Part shown: in pieces, positions 16,082 to 24,371 of the stretch
How the letters are laid out: each line of letters starts with the position of its first letter
Numbering within the stretch: the stretch's first letter is position 1
Translations under genes and position numbers: made by a program
Notes under the pieces: model-generated
What the model saw: only the letters and a program-made list of their open reading frames with translations
Database searches by the model: none
What the model was told of the DNA's origin: nothing
Assembly: GCF_019396355.1 (NCBI RefSeq)
Contig: NZ_JAHKRK010000053.1
Coordinates: 1 to 38,089 of the forward strand
Direction: 5' to 3'
DNA length: 38,089 nt
DNA from: Pseudonocardia nigra
GTDB lineage: Bacteria; Actinomycetota; Actinomycetes; Mycobacteriales; Pseudonocardiaceae

Positions 16082-17185
16082 TCACGGTCCGGTCCCGCCG
16101 ATCCGGTGCGGGGCCAGCGCATCGAAGTCGAAGGTGAGGCCGTGGCCGGGTCGCTCCGGGGCGATGGCGACGCCGTCGACGATCTGCAGCGGCTCGGCGA
16201 GGTAGTTCTCCAGGCCGAAGCCGTGGGCCTCCATGTAGGTGCGGTTGGGGGCCGCGGCCATCAGGTGGACGGTGAGGTCGTGGGCGCCGTGCGAGGTCAC
16301 CGGCAGGTTGTGGGCCTCCGCCAGCGCCGCGACCTTGCGGAACACCGTCATGCCGCCGATGTTGCAGACGTCCGGTTCGGGGTAGGTCACCGCGCCTGCG
16401 GTGATCATGTGCTGGAACTCGTAGAGCGTGTGCAGGTTCTCCCCGCTGGCGATCGGCAGCCCACCGTCGCGCAGCACCCGAGCGTGGCCGGCGATGTCGT
16501 CGGGGATGGTGGGTTCCTCCAGCCACACCAGGTCGAACTCGGCGAGCGCCCGTGCGACCTTCACCCCTTGGTCTGCGGTCCACTTCATGTTGGCATCGAC
16601 CATCAGCGGGAAGTCGTCGCCGAGGTGCTCGCGCATCCGGCGCACCCGCTCGACGTCCTCGCGCCAGTTGGCCCGGCCGACCTTCATCTTGATCGCCCGG
16701 AAGCCCTCCTTCTGGAAGCGGTCGGCCTGCTCGAGCAGTTGCTCGATGGGGAAGTCCAGGTCGATGCCACCGGCGTAGACCGGCACTCGCGGGTCGTAGC
16801 CGCCGAAGAAGCGCCACAGCGGAAGGCCGGCGCGGCGGGCCCGTAGATCCCACAGGGCGATGTCGACGGCGGAGATCGCCGACGTGGCGTGCCCGCCGCG
16901 GCCTGCGTAGTGCAGGGCCCACCACATGCGCTGCCAGAGGTGCTCGGTGCGGTCGACGTCCTCCCCGGTCAGGACCGGGGTCAGGTAGCGGTCGATCAAC
17001 ACGGCGAACGCCTCGGCGCCGGAGTTGACGGCGTAGGTGTAGCCGAGGCCGATGGCACCGTCGGAGTCCTCGACCCGGACGGTGACCAGTTCGAAATGCG
17101 GGATGACGCCGTGCGTGGCGTCGGTCAGGACCACGGGCAGCGGCACCTGGAAGAAATCGGTTCGGACAGAAGCGACAGTGGACAT
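16082..17185 (-). CDS. Enolase-superfamily sugar-acid dehydratase (mandelate racemase group)
   Basis: A 367-residue enzyme of the mandelate racemase/muconate-lactonizing family. The K-x-K base pair is Lys166/Lys168 in GFRAIKMKVG. Metal ligands are Asp197 (LMVDANMKW), Glu223 (WLEEP) and Glu249 (IASGEN), and His299 lies in VTSHGAHDLTVHL. This complete set of residues fits abstraction of the proton alpha to a carboxylate followed by water loss, as in aldonate and aldarate dehydratases. The TSHGAHD loop differs from DgoD and is nearer to talarate/galactarate or fuconate-like members, but substrate cannot be assigned. ATG 17185 follows GGGAAGAG. The gene follows the ABC transporter genes and precedes a damaged permease in the sugar operon. 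Confidence 0.85.
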   Translation of the reverse strand: MSTVASVRTDFFQVPLPVVLTDATHGVIPHFELVTVRVEDSDGAIGLGYTYAVNSGAEAFAVLIDRYLTPVLTGEDVDRTEHLWQRMWWALHYAGRGGHATSAISAVDIALWDLRARRAGLPLWRFFGGYDPRVPVYAGGIDLDFPIEQLLEQADRFQKEGFRAIKMKVGRANWREDVERVRRMREHLGDDFPLMVDANMKWTADQGVKVARALAEFDLVWLEEPTIPDDIAGHARVLRDGGLPIASGENLHTLYEFQHMITAGAVTYPEPDVCNIGGMTVFRKVAALAEAHNLPVTSHGAHDLTVHLMAAAPNRTYMEAHGFGLENYLAEPLQIVDGVAIAPERPGHGLTFDFDALAPHRIGGTGP

Positions 17186-17224
17186 GGCTCTTCCCGGTGA
17201 GAGGGGGACGGACAAGAAGTGGAT

Positions 17225-18226
17225 CTAGGCGGACGCCGGGGTTCGGTTCCGGCGAGTGAGCCGTACCTGCAGAAGCACGACGGCGAGCAGGAACGCGCCG
17301 CGGATCACCGACTCCCAGTAGGAGCTGATCTGGACTCCGCCGCGGCTGTTCTCGAAGACGATCAGGTTGAAGATCAGCTGCAGGAGCAGCACTCCGACCA
17401 GGGTGCCGAGCACGGACCCGACCCCACCGGTGAGCAGGGTGCCGCCGACGACCACGGCGGCGATCGCGGTGAGCTCCCAGCCCTGCCCGGCCGCGGCGTC
17501 GACCGAGCCGGTCTGCGCGCCGAGGAAGGCACCGGCAGTACCGGCGAGTGCCCCGGACAGGACGTAGACCGCGACCTTGGTGCGGTCGACCGGCAGCCCC
17601 ATCAGCCGGGCGGCGTCCTCGTTGCCCCCGACGGCGAGGACGTTGCGGCCGAAGCCGGTGCGGTGCAGCGCGAGCGCACCGGCGCCGAACAGCAGCACGA
17701 CGATCCAGAACGCCACTGGCACGCCGAGGAACGTCCAGGCGCCCAGGTCGGTGAAGCCGCTGTCCCGGTCGGCCACCGCGGCACGGGCATCGGCCAGGCG
17801 GAGCGCCAGTCCGCGGGCGACGAGCAGGGTGGCGAGGGTGACCAGGAACGGCGCCAGCCGGTACCGGGCGACGAGCACGCCGTTCACCAGGCCGACCGCG
17901 GCGCCGGCGGCCACGGCCGCGGCGAGTGCGGGAACCAGCCCGGCGCCGCTGACCTGAACGGCGACCACCCCACCGAGCGCGGCGACCGAGCCGACGGACA
18001 GGTCGATGCCGCCGGTCATGATGACGAAGCACATGCCGAGCGCGACGAGGGCGTACTTGGCGTCACCGGCGAGGACGCTCTGCACGTTGAACCCGGTGGC
18101 GAAGCTCTCCCCATAGCGCAGCGCGCCGAAGACCACGAGCACGATGAGCCCGATGAGCGCGCCCTGCTGCTGCAGCACGCTCGTGTACCGGCGGCGGCGC
18201 ACGACGGGGGCGATGGTGGTGGACAT
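17225..18226 (-). CDS. ABC sugar transporter permease, YjfF type
   Basis: A 333-residue polytopic membrane protein of the RbsC/BPD-transp_2 family. Typical elements are CFVIMTGGIDLSVGSVAALG (second to third helix), VGGNEDAARLMGLPV (cytoplasmic coupling helix contacting the ATPase) and AIAAVVVGGTLLTGGVGSVLG. It is the second of two different permeases served by one ATPase, as in the E. coli galactofuranose system YtfQRT-YjfF. ATG 18226 has GAGGAGG upstream. It is 16 bp after the other permease. Expected to form a heterodimeric channel with that partner in the cytoplasmic membrane. Confidence 0.9.
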   Translation of the reverse strand: MSTTIAPVVRRRRYTSVLQQQGALIGLIVLVVFGALRYGESFATGFNVQSVLAGDAKYALVALGMCFVIMTGGIDLSVGSVAALGGVVAVQVSGAGLVPALAAAVAAGAAVGLVNGVLVARYRLAPFLVTLATLLVARGLALRLADARAAVADRDSGFTDLGAWTFLGVPVAFWIVVLLFGAGALALHRTGFGRNVLAVGGNEDAARLMGLPVDRTKVAVYVLSGALAGTAGAFLGAQTGSVDAAAGQGWELTAIAAVVVGGTLLTGGVGSVLGTLVGVLLLQLIFNLIVFENSRGGVQISSYWESVIRGAFLLAVVLLQVRLTRRNRTPASA

Positions 18227-18242
18227 GCCGGCCTCCTCGCGG

Positions 18243-19235
18243 TCAGCGGGAGCGGCGCTGCAGGAACAGCGCGATGACGATGACGACCCCCGTGACGACC
18301 TGGGCGATCTCGCGGGGCACACCCTGGGCGATCAGGGTGTTCTGCAGGAGCCGGAGCATCACGGCCCCGACGAGGGTGCCGATGATCGAGATCCGGCCAC
18401 CGGTGAGCGGGGTACCGGACACAGCGACCGCGGCGATGGCGTCGAGCTCGACCCCGAGCCCGACATTGTTGGCGTCCGAAGCGCTGGTGATGCCGATGAC
18501 GACCAGGCCGACCAGGCCGGCCAGCGCAGCCGAGGCGACGTAGGCCCCCATCTTGACCCGCCCGGTCCGTACGCCGGCCAACCGTGCCGCGTTCTCGTTC
18601 CCGCCGGTCGCGAGCAGCGTGCGTCCGTACGCGGTGTAGCGCACGACGAACCACAGCACCGCGGCGAGGAGAACCATCAGCACGACCGGCATCGGGACCC
18701 CGGCGATACGACCCAGTCCGAGGAACTGGAAGTCCGGGTTGCGGAAGCCGGTGAGCCGGCCACCGCTGAGCAGTTGGGCGATGCCGCGGCCGGCGATGAA
18801 GAGGATCAGAGTCGCGATGATCGGTTGCACCCCGTAGCGCACGACCAAGGTGCCGTTGAAGGCCCCGCACACCGCGGCGACGACCAGCGCGAGCAGGATG
18901 GCGAGCATCGGCCCCGCGCCTGCCAGCAGCGACAGTGCACCGACCTGCCCGGCGATCGCCATCACGGACCCGACGGACAGGTCGATCCCCGCCACGGCGA
19001 TCACCAGCGCCATCCCCAGCGCGACGATCGCGACCGGTGCGGCCTGCCGCAGTTGCACGTCGAGCAGGGTCTGCAGGGACAAGAAGTTCGGTGTGAACAG
19101 GGCGTTGTAGGCGAACAGCAGGACCAGCATCACCGCGGCGCCGTACTGCCGGGCGAACCCTGCCCAGGACCGCGTACGCCGGGCGCCAGGGGCGGCGGCG
19201 GGGTCGGGACTGCGGGTGAGCATCGTCTCAGCCAT
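18243..19235 (-). CDS. ABC sugar transporter permease, YtfT type
   Basis: A 330-residue integral membrane protein of the same RbsC-like family: MALVIAVAGIDLSVGSVMAI, the coupling segment ATGGNENAARLAGVRTGR and VSGTPLTGGRISIIGTL are recognisable, with about nine or ten hydrophobic helices and a short basic cytoplasmic N terminus. The start at 19235 overlaps the last bases of the ATPase gene (stop at 19228-19230), so translation is coupled. The pair of permeases and one double ATPase points to a furanose-type importer; the sugar itself cannot be read from these residues. Confidence 0.9.
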   Translation of the reverse strand: MAETMLTRSPDPAAAPGARRTRSWAGFARQYGAAVMLVLLFAYNALFTPNFLSLQTLLDVQLRQAAPVAIVALGMALVIAVAGIDLSVGSVMAIAGQVGALSLLAGAGPMLAILLALVVAAVCGAFNGTLVVRYGVQPIIATLILFIAGRGIAQLLSGGRLTGFRNPDFQFLGLGRIAGVPMPVVLMVLLAAVLWFVVRYTAYGRTLLATGGNENAARLAGVRTGRVKMGAYVASAALAGLVGLVVIGITSASDANNVGLGVELDAIAAVAVSGTPLTGGRISIIGTLVGAVMLRLLQNTLIAQGVPREIAQVVTGVVIVIALFLQRRSR

Positions 19236-20772
19236 CGGTCGTCCGCTCCTCCCGATCGCCTGCCGCCGCGCCCTCGGCCATGGCGTGCAGGATCGACCTC
19301 TCGCTGATGTCGGAACCGTCGAACTCCGCGACGGTCGTTCCGTCGCGCAGGACCAGGACCCGGTCGCACCCTGTGATCAGCTCCTCCAGCTCGGAGGAGA
19401 TCAGCAGCACGGACATCCCCTCGTCCGCCAGCTCGCCGATGAGGTCCCGGATGTCCTGTTTGGCGCCGACGTCGATGCCGCGCGTCGGCTCGTCCAGGAT
19501 CAGCACCTCGGGATCCGTGCACAGCCACCGGGCCAGCAGCACCTTCTGCTGGTTGCCGCCCGACAGCTCGCTGATCTTCTGATCAGGGTTCGACAGCTTG
19601 ATGCCGAGCCGATCGATGAAGCTCTGGACGATCTGCTGCTGGCGGCTCCGGTCGACGATGCCGCGCCGGACCAGCCGGGGCAGCAGCGCGAGCGTCAGGT
19701 TCTCGCGCACCGACAGCTCAGGAATGATCCCCTCGGCCTTGCGGTCCTCCGAGCAGAACCCGATGCGGGCCCGGATCGCGTCGCGCGGCGCGGAGAAGCT
19801 CACGCTGCGGCCGGATCGCCGGAGCTCGCCGTCGCTGATCGGGTCCGCGCCGAACAAGGCTCGCGCCGTTTCCGACCGCCCCGAGCCGAGCAACCCGGCC
19901 AGGCCGACGACCTCGCCGCGTCGCAGCTCGACCGACGAGCCGTTCAGTGCCGGCGGGCGGCGCAGCTCGTGTGCCTCGAGGACCGTCGGCGCCGACTCGC
20001 CCCGTACTCGCCCGACGTGTTGCCCACGGCGTTCGGACTCGGTGAGCTCCCGGCCGAGCATCGTCGACACCAGCTCGTACTTGGGCAGATCCGCGATCGT
20101 CGTGTCGGCGACGACCTGCCCGTCGCGCAGCACCGTGATGGTGTCGCACACCGCGTACAGCTCGTCGAGGCGATGCGAGACGAACACGACCGCGACCCCG
20201 GCGTCCCGGAGCCGGCGGATGACGTCCAGCAGGATGCCGACCTCGCGCTCGGCCAGGGATGAGGTCGGCTCGTCCATGACGACCAGGCGGGCGTCGAAGG
20301 CCAACGCCCTGGCGATCGCGGTCATCTGCTGGGTGGCGATCGGGTACTCGTACAGCGGGCGGGTGACGTCCACGTGCACATCCAGGGCGGCCAGCCGCGT
20401 CCGGGCGTCCGCGTTGATCGCCTTCCAGTCCAGCAGTCCGAACCGGCGTGGCGCGCGCCCGACGCACACGTTCTCCGCGACCGACCGGTAGGGGATCAGG
20501 TTCACCTCCTGGTAGATCGTCGCGACCCCGGACCGCTGCGCGTCCTGGGTGGAGGTGAAGTCCACCTCGCGCCCGGCGAACTCGATCCGCCCGCCATCGC
20601 GGCGGTGCACGCCGGTCAAGACCTTGATCAAGGTGGACTTGCCGGCCCCGTTCTGCCCGATCAGGGCGCGCACCTCGCCAGGGGCGACGGTCAGGTCCAC
20701 CTGGGACAGCGCTGGGGCGCCGGCGAACGACTTGTCGATGCCGCACATCTGCAGCAAGGCTGTGTCAGCCAT
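19228..20772 (-). CDS. ABC sugar transporter ATPase with two nucleotide-binding domains (YtfR/RbsA type)
   Basis: A 514-residue protein with two fused ABC cassettes. The first has Walker A GQNGAGKST, Q-loop IYQEVNLIP and Walker B LVVMDEPTSSL; its signature region is the degenerate PIATQQMTAIARAL form usual in RbsA/MglA/YtfR. The second has a degenerate Walker A (GLLGSGRSETARAL), the canonical signature ELSGGNQQKVLLARWL and Walker B VLILDEPTRGIDVG. This asymmetry is normal for monosaccharide importers. ATG 20772 has GAGGAG upstream. It lies 41 bp after the binding-protein gene and overlaps the first permease. Confidence 0.92.
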   Translation of the reverse strand: MADTALLQMCGIDKSFAGAPALSQVDLTVAPGEVRALIGQNGAGKSTLIKVLTGVHRRDGGRIEFAGREVDFTSTQDAQRSGVATIYQEVNLIPYRSVAENVCVGRAPRRFGLLDWKAINADARTRLAALDVHVDVTRPLYEYPIATQQMTAIARALAFDARLVVMDEPTSSLAEREVGILLDVIRRLRDAGVAVVFVSHRLDELYAVCDTITVLRDGQVVADTTIADLPKYELVSTMLGRELTESERRGQHVGRVRGESAPTVLEAHELRRPPALNGSSVELRRGEVVGLAGLLGSGRSETARALFGADPISDGELRRSGRSVSFSAPRDAIRARIGFCSEDRKAEGIIPELSVRENLTLALLPRLVRRGIVDRSRQQQIVQSFIDRLGIKLSNPDQKISELSGGNQQKVLLARWLCTDPEVLILDEPTRGIDVGAKQDIRDLIGELADEGMSVLLISSELEELITGCDRVLVLRDGTTVAEFDGSDISERSILHAMAEGAAAGDREERTTDG

Positions 20773-20813
20773 CGACGTCTCCTCGGATAGCAATCGGCCT
20801 GAACCGGGGGCCG

Positions 20814-21908
20814 TCAGTAGGCCTCGGCGATGTGCTGGGCGGCGTTGGAGGCGTCGAACAGCCGATCGGAGAGAATCAGCTGGACCGGGACCTGGCCCTG
20901 TTCCGCGTACTGCTGCATGGTCTCGAACGCCTTCGGACCGAACCGGGGGTTCGACTCCACGGTCGCGTAGAGCTCGCCGGCCTCCACCGCTGTCAGCGCG
21001 TCGCGCGACCCGTCGATCGAGACCACGGTGATGTCCGTGCCGGGAACCCTGCCGGAGGCCCGGATCGCGGCGATCGCCCCCAGGGCCATCTCGTCGTTGT
21101 GCGCGTAGATCGCCGTCGCGTCCGGGTGCGACTGCAGCAGCGTCTCCGTGACGCGCTGCCCCTCCGCGCGGGTGAAGTCGGCGGACTGGGAGACCACGAT
21201 CTCCATACCCGGGCATTGCGCGATCGCCTCGTCGAATCCCTTCTTCCGGTCGATCGCGGGTGAGGAACCTGTGGTGCCCTCGAGCTCGATGATCTTCGCG
21301 TTGCCGCCGGTGGCCTGGGCCATCGCCCACGCCGCCCGCTTGCCCTGCTGGACGAAGTCGGAAACGATCACCGTCACGTAGTCCTCGCCGGGCCGGGCAA
21401 CACTGTGGTCGACGTCGCGATCGAGCAGGAACACCGGGATGCCGGCATCAGCAGCCTCTGCGACCACCCCGCCCAGCTGCTCGGTGATCGGCGCGATGAA
21501 CAGCGCATCGGGATCCTGGGCGATCAGGCCCTTGACGTCCTGGATCTGCTTGGCCTGGTTGTTGTTCGCGTCCGTCACCGTCAGCTGATGGTCGAGCTGC
21601 TCCGCCTCGGCCTGCATGCTCGCGGTCTCGGCCAGCCGCCAGGGGTTGTTGCTGGCGTTCTGGCTGAACGCGACGCGATAGCTGTCCTTCGGCTCGAGCT
21701 TCGGCGCGGCCGTCGCCATCGGCACGTCGGCCGGGGGCTCCGAGTTGCCCGGGTCCGGCGCCGAGGCCAGCGGGCAGTCGGCCGACGGAGCCGGTCGGTC
21801 GCCCGGCCCTTCCGTCGATCCCGTCAGGGCGGCGTCGTTGGAGCACCCCGTCACCGCCAACGCCGCCGCCAGCAACCCCGCGAACACTGCGGTCGTCCTG
21901 ACTCGCAT
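20814..21908 (-). CDS. Sugar-binding lipoprotein of the ABC importer, YtfQ-like
   Basis: A 364-residue secreted solute-binding protein. The signal peptide ends in a lipobox LAVTGC with lipidated Cys22, followed by a proline-rich linker to about residue 75. The mature part resembles E. coli YtfQ (galactofuranose binding): YRVAFSQNASNNPWRLAETA, IPVFLLDRDVDHSV, IELEGTTGSSPAIDRKKGFD, SQSADFTRAEGQRV and YAHNDEMALGAI follow its ligand-contacting segments closely. A furanose or other monosaccharide is therefore the likely ligand. First gene of the 12-gene operon, with GGAGGTGG before the ATG and a LacI-type operator 29-42 bases upstream of the start. Confidence 0.9.
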   Translation of the reverse strand: MRVRTTAVFAGLLAAALAVTGCSNDAALTGSTEGPGDRPAPSADCPLASAPDPGNSEPPADVPMATAAPKLEPKDSYRVAFSQNASNNPWRLAETASMQAEAEQLDHQLTVTDANNNQAKQIQDVKGLIAQDPDALFIAPITEQLGGVVAEAADAGIPVFLLDRDVDHSVARPGEDYVTVIVSDFVQQGKRAAWAMAQATGGNAKIIELEGTTGSSPAIDRKKGFDEAIAQCPGMEIVVSQSADFTRAEGQRVTETLLQSHPDATAIYAHNDEMALGAIAAIRASGRVPGTDITVVSIDGSRDALTAVEAGELYATVESNPRFGPKAFETMQQYAEQGQVPVQLILSDRLFDASNAAQHIAEAY

Positions 21909-21936
21909 CTGCCACCTCCACCTCGACGTGGATCCG

Positions 21937-21950
21937 GAAAACCGGTTTTC
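21937..21950. promoter_or_regulatory. LacI-family operator O1, sugar operon side
   Basis: GAAAACCGGTTTTC is a perfect 14-bp palindrome with the central CpG expected of LacI-family sites. It lies just downstream of the inferred -10 region and would block the start of the operon transcript. Confidence 0.8.
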
Positions 21951-21957
21951 TGGCCGT

Positions 21958-21987
21958 TAGCGTCCTCCGGTTGGGCGGCGGCGTCAA
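21958..21987 (-). promoter_or_regulatory. Possible promoter of the sugar operon
   Basis: On the minus strand TTGACG (21987-21982), an 18-base spacer and ACGCTA (21963-21958) form a weak -35/-10 pair. The start point would fall at the edge of operator O1. The -10 match is poor, so this is tentative. Confidence 0.35.
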
Positions 21988-22013
21988 CCCCTTCGCCGGA
22001 GATTCTCCGAGGA

Positions 22014-22027
22014 ACAACCGGTTTTCT
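22014..22027. promoter_or_regulatory. LacI-family operator O2, regulator side
   Basis: ACAACCGGTTTTCT repeats the core of O1 (AACCGGTTTT) with one mismatch in the left arm. It is centred 76 bp from O1 and ends 33 bases before the lacI start codon, so the regulator probably also represses its own gene. Confidence 0.7.
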
Positions 22028-22059
22028 GGGCTAGGCTGGCAGGTGGGAAGGGGGGAGCC

Positions 22060-23100
22060 GTGTCCGAACCCTCGTCGTCAGATGGCGCCCGCGCCTCGCG
22101 GGTCCGGCTCATCGACGTCGCCACGCACTCCGGGGTCACCAAGTCGGTCGCCTCGCGGGTGCTCAACGATGACCCGACGCTCAACGTCCGGCCGGAGACG
22201 CGGCAGCGGATCCACGCGGTCGCCGTGGAGCTCGGCTACCGCGCCCATGCGGGTGCTCGCGCCCTGGCCGGAGCGCAGGCCCGGGCGCTCGCGCTGCTCA
22301 TCCCTGACCTGAGCAACCCGGTGTACTCGCGGATCATCCGCGGCGCCTACCAACAGGCCCGGCGGCACGGCTACGTGATGCTGCTGGCCGAGGACACCGC
22401 CGACGACGAGGCCGACGAATCCTTCGCCGACCTCGTCGAGGCCGGACGCGTCGACGCACTGCTGATCGCTTCGGCCCGCCCGGCGCATCAGCTCCTGTCC
22501 TCGGCACGGCTGGCGCGCATCCCCCATGTGTTCGTCAACCGAGAGGTCCCGGACTCCGACCGCAACGTGGGGATGAACGTCGCCGCGGCCAGCGCGAGAG
22601 CAGTGCGGTACCTGCACGAGCTCGGTCACCGCCGGATCGGGTTGGTGTCCGGACCGCCCGAGCTGCAGCCGGCCCAGGCCAGGGAACGCGGGTTCGTGGA
22701 GCAGATGGCGGAGCTCGGTCTCGACCAGGCCGGTGTGGCTCGTGGCCCGTTCAGCGAAGAGGGCGGTGCCCGCGCGGCGACGGAGCTGCTGGCCAGGTCG
22801 CCCGGGCCCACCGCGGTCTACTGCAGCACCCTCAGCCAGTCGATCGGTGCACTGCATGCGATCCGCGCGCGCGGACTGCGCATCCCCGACGACATCTCGG
22901 TCGTTTCCTACGACGACCTCCCGCTGGCCGGCTACCTCGACCCCCCGCTGACCACCGTCGCGATGCCCCTGCTCGAACTCGGTGCGGCGGCGGTGGATGC
23001 GGTGCTCGCGCAGCTGAGGGGAGAGCCGCCCTCCGACGTTGCCGTCCCGGTGGAGCCGAGAATCGTGCCGCGATCGTCCGCGCGGCGGCTGACTTCCTGA
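22060..23100 (+). CDS. LacI-family transcriptional repressor
   Basis: A 346-residue regulator. The helix-turn-helix is VRLIDVATHSGVTKSVASRV (about residues 16-35), followed by the hinge HAVAVELGYRAHAGARALAG and a periplasmic-binding-protein-like sugar sensor (about 70-335) with DLSNPVYSRIIRGA, VSGPPELQPAQARERGF and the C-terminal ISVVSYDDLPLAGYLDPPLT. GTG 22060 is preceded by AAGGGGGGAG. Two matching CCGG-centred palindromes lie between it and the divergent sugar operon, so the operon is very likely its target, with a sugar or early intermediate as inducer. Complete and undamaged. Confidence 0.92.
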   Translation: MSEPSSSDGARASRVRLIDVATHSGVTKSVASRVLNDDPTLNVRPETRQRIHAVAVELGYRAHAGARALAGAQARALALLIPDLSNPVYSRIIRGAYQQARRHGYVMLLAEDTADDEADESFADLVEAGRVDALLIASARPAHQLLSSARLARIPHVFVNREVPDSDRNVGMNVAAASARAVRYLHELGHRRIGLVSGPPELQPAQARERGFVEQMAELGLDQAGVARGPFSEEGGARAATELLARSPGPTAVYCSTLSQSIGALHAIRARGLRIPDDISVVSYDDLPLAGYLDPPLTTVAMPLLELGAAAVDAVLAQLRGEPPSDVAVPVEPRIVPRSSARRLTS

Positions 23101-23398
23101 GGCTGCCGGTGCTGCGTCTCCTCGCCCGGCGCGCCGCCCGGCCGTTGTCCCGCTTCATGATTCGACCCGCGGGCTCGCGACAGGCGGGTCTCAGAGGGTG
23201 GTTGATCTCGCCACGGCGGGTGACAGACGCCGAGTGCGCCGACCGGCCGTCCAGCACAGAATCCGGTATCCGCCACCGTCGGGAATCCGTCCGAGCTTCT
23301 CGTCGCCCACCGGACGGCGCTCGGATGGGAGGCGCGGGTAACATTTCACGCAATCCACTGCTTACACCGCTCCACCATGAGCGGGTCCGGGAGGCACG
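23101..23398. other. Intergenic region between lacI and gntR
   Basis: About 300 bp without a recognisable gene or clear terminator. A weak -10-like TAACAT near 23340 may belong to the gntR promoter. Nothing else stands out. Confidence 0.5.
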
Positions 23399-24073
23399 AT
23401 GAGCAGCTCCACCGACGCCGCGCCGGCGACTCCGGAGCGCGAACGGTTGGTGGATCAGGCGTACCGACAGATCCGCGACGCCATCGTGGCACTGCGTCTG
23501 CAGCCGGGAGCGCCGCTGGACGAGAAGGCGCTCAGTGCCTCCTTGGGGTTGGGGCTCACCCCGATCCGCGACGCGTTGAAGCGACTGACGCTGGAGAAGC
23601 TCGCAGTCACGTTCCCCCGACGGGGGACCTATGTCTCCCGGATCGACATCGCCGACGAGGCTCGGCTCACCGAGGTCCGCGTGGAGCTCGAGGGCTTGGC
23701 GGCATCTCTGGCCGCGGAGCGGGCCACGAAGGACGAACGCGAAACACTGCTTCAGTTGCTCGAGGACCTGGAGTCCGGCAGTTTGGAGCGCGCTGATCAC
23801 ACCCAGCTCGACGCGAGGGTGCACCGGGCGATCTACGCCGCTGCTCACAACGAGTTCCTCGAGGCCACCCTCAACCAGTACGCCAATCTGGCCTTGCGCA
23901 TCTGGAACTACGGACTGGAGGGGCATCGGGCGGTCGGCGAGCACATCCGCAGCCAGCGCGCGGTCGTCGAGGCCATCGTGCGCCGAGATGCGCTCACAGC
24001 GCGGATGGCTGCCGAACAGCACCTTCGCGGGTTCTCCGACGAGGTGCGGTCGGTGGTGCGTTCCCGGGCGTGA
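23399..24073 (+). CDS. GntR-family regulator with FCD domain
   Basis: A 224-residue FadR-subfamily regulator. The winged helix is at about residues 14-75 (LVDQAYRQIRDAIVALRLQP, TPIRDALKRLTLEKL, PRRGTYVSRIDIADEA). An all-helical FCD ligand domain follows (about 83-215), with metal-site candidates in HTQLDARVHRAIYAAAHN, GEHIRSQRAVVEAI and AAEQHLRGF. Such regulators usually sense small carboxylates or metal-bound acids. It faces the end of the minus-strand amine catabolism operon and is the only regulator near it, so control of that operon is likely but inferred. Its stop codon lies inside a strong hairpin. Confidence 0.88.
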   Translation: MSSSTDAAPATPERERLVDQAYRQIRDAIVALRLQPGAPLDEKALSASLGLGLTPIRDALKRLTLEKLAVTFPRRGTYVSRIDIADEARLTEVRVELEGLAASLAAERATKDERETLLQLLEDLESGSLERADHTQLDARVHRAIYAAAHNEFLEATLNQYANLALRIWNYGLEGHRAVGEHIRSQRAVVEAIVRRDALTARMAAEQHLRGFSDEVRSVVRSRA

Positions 24074-24101
24074 GTGCCGGCCCCCTGGGCACTTGCCCGG
24101 G
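24063..24101. terminator. Hairpin overlapping the gntR stop codon, possible bidirectional terminator
   Basis: CCCGGGC (24063-24069) pairs with GCCCGGG (24095-24101), and AGTGCC (24073-24078) with GGCACT (24088-24093), giving a 13-bp GC-rich stem with a small bulge. There is no T tract, as is common for actinomycete terminators. It lies between converging genes. Confidence 0.6.
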
Positions 24102-24103
24102 AG

Positions 24104-24371
24104 GTCATCGCCGGCGCGGTGGTGACCGGTGGATCGCCGGCCGGTGCTGCCCGGGAGCAACGCGATGCCGGCGGGGGATAGGCGGTCATCGCCGACATCG
24201 AGGGCGCCCGGACGATCGGCGTCGCAGTGCTCGACCCAGGCTGCTCGGCCGGGGCGGTGGGCCTTTCGCGAACCCCTTCCAGCACCACCATTGCTGCTGG
24301 CCTGTTCGCGCGTCCGATCCAGGGAGACCACCGAACCGGCTTCGGAGGCTCCCGCCCCGACCCTTCTGGGC
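24104..24371. other. Non-coding stretch after gntR, possibly a gene remnant
   Basis: No open gene is convincing. On the plus strand VVTGGSPAGAAREQRDAGGG, a TAG, then AVIADIEGAR are loosely reminiscent of the cofactor-binding start of a short-chain dehydrogenase, but the glycine pattern is wrong and the match is too short to name. Confidence 0.25.

Noticed and set aside
13929..18032. A 1367-codon minus-strand open frame
   Set aside because: Only its 3' part is a real gene (the 2-hydroxyacid dehydrogenase, start 14933). The rest is an arginine-rich shadow of other genes in GC-rich DNA.
24099..24240. Short-chain dehydrogenase remnant
   Set aside because: Resemblance is limited to VVTGG and VIADI, the glycine motif is incomplete and a stop intervenes. 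Too weak to name.
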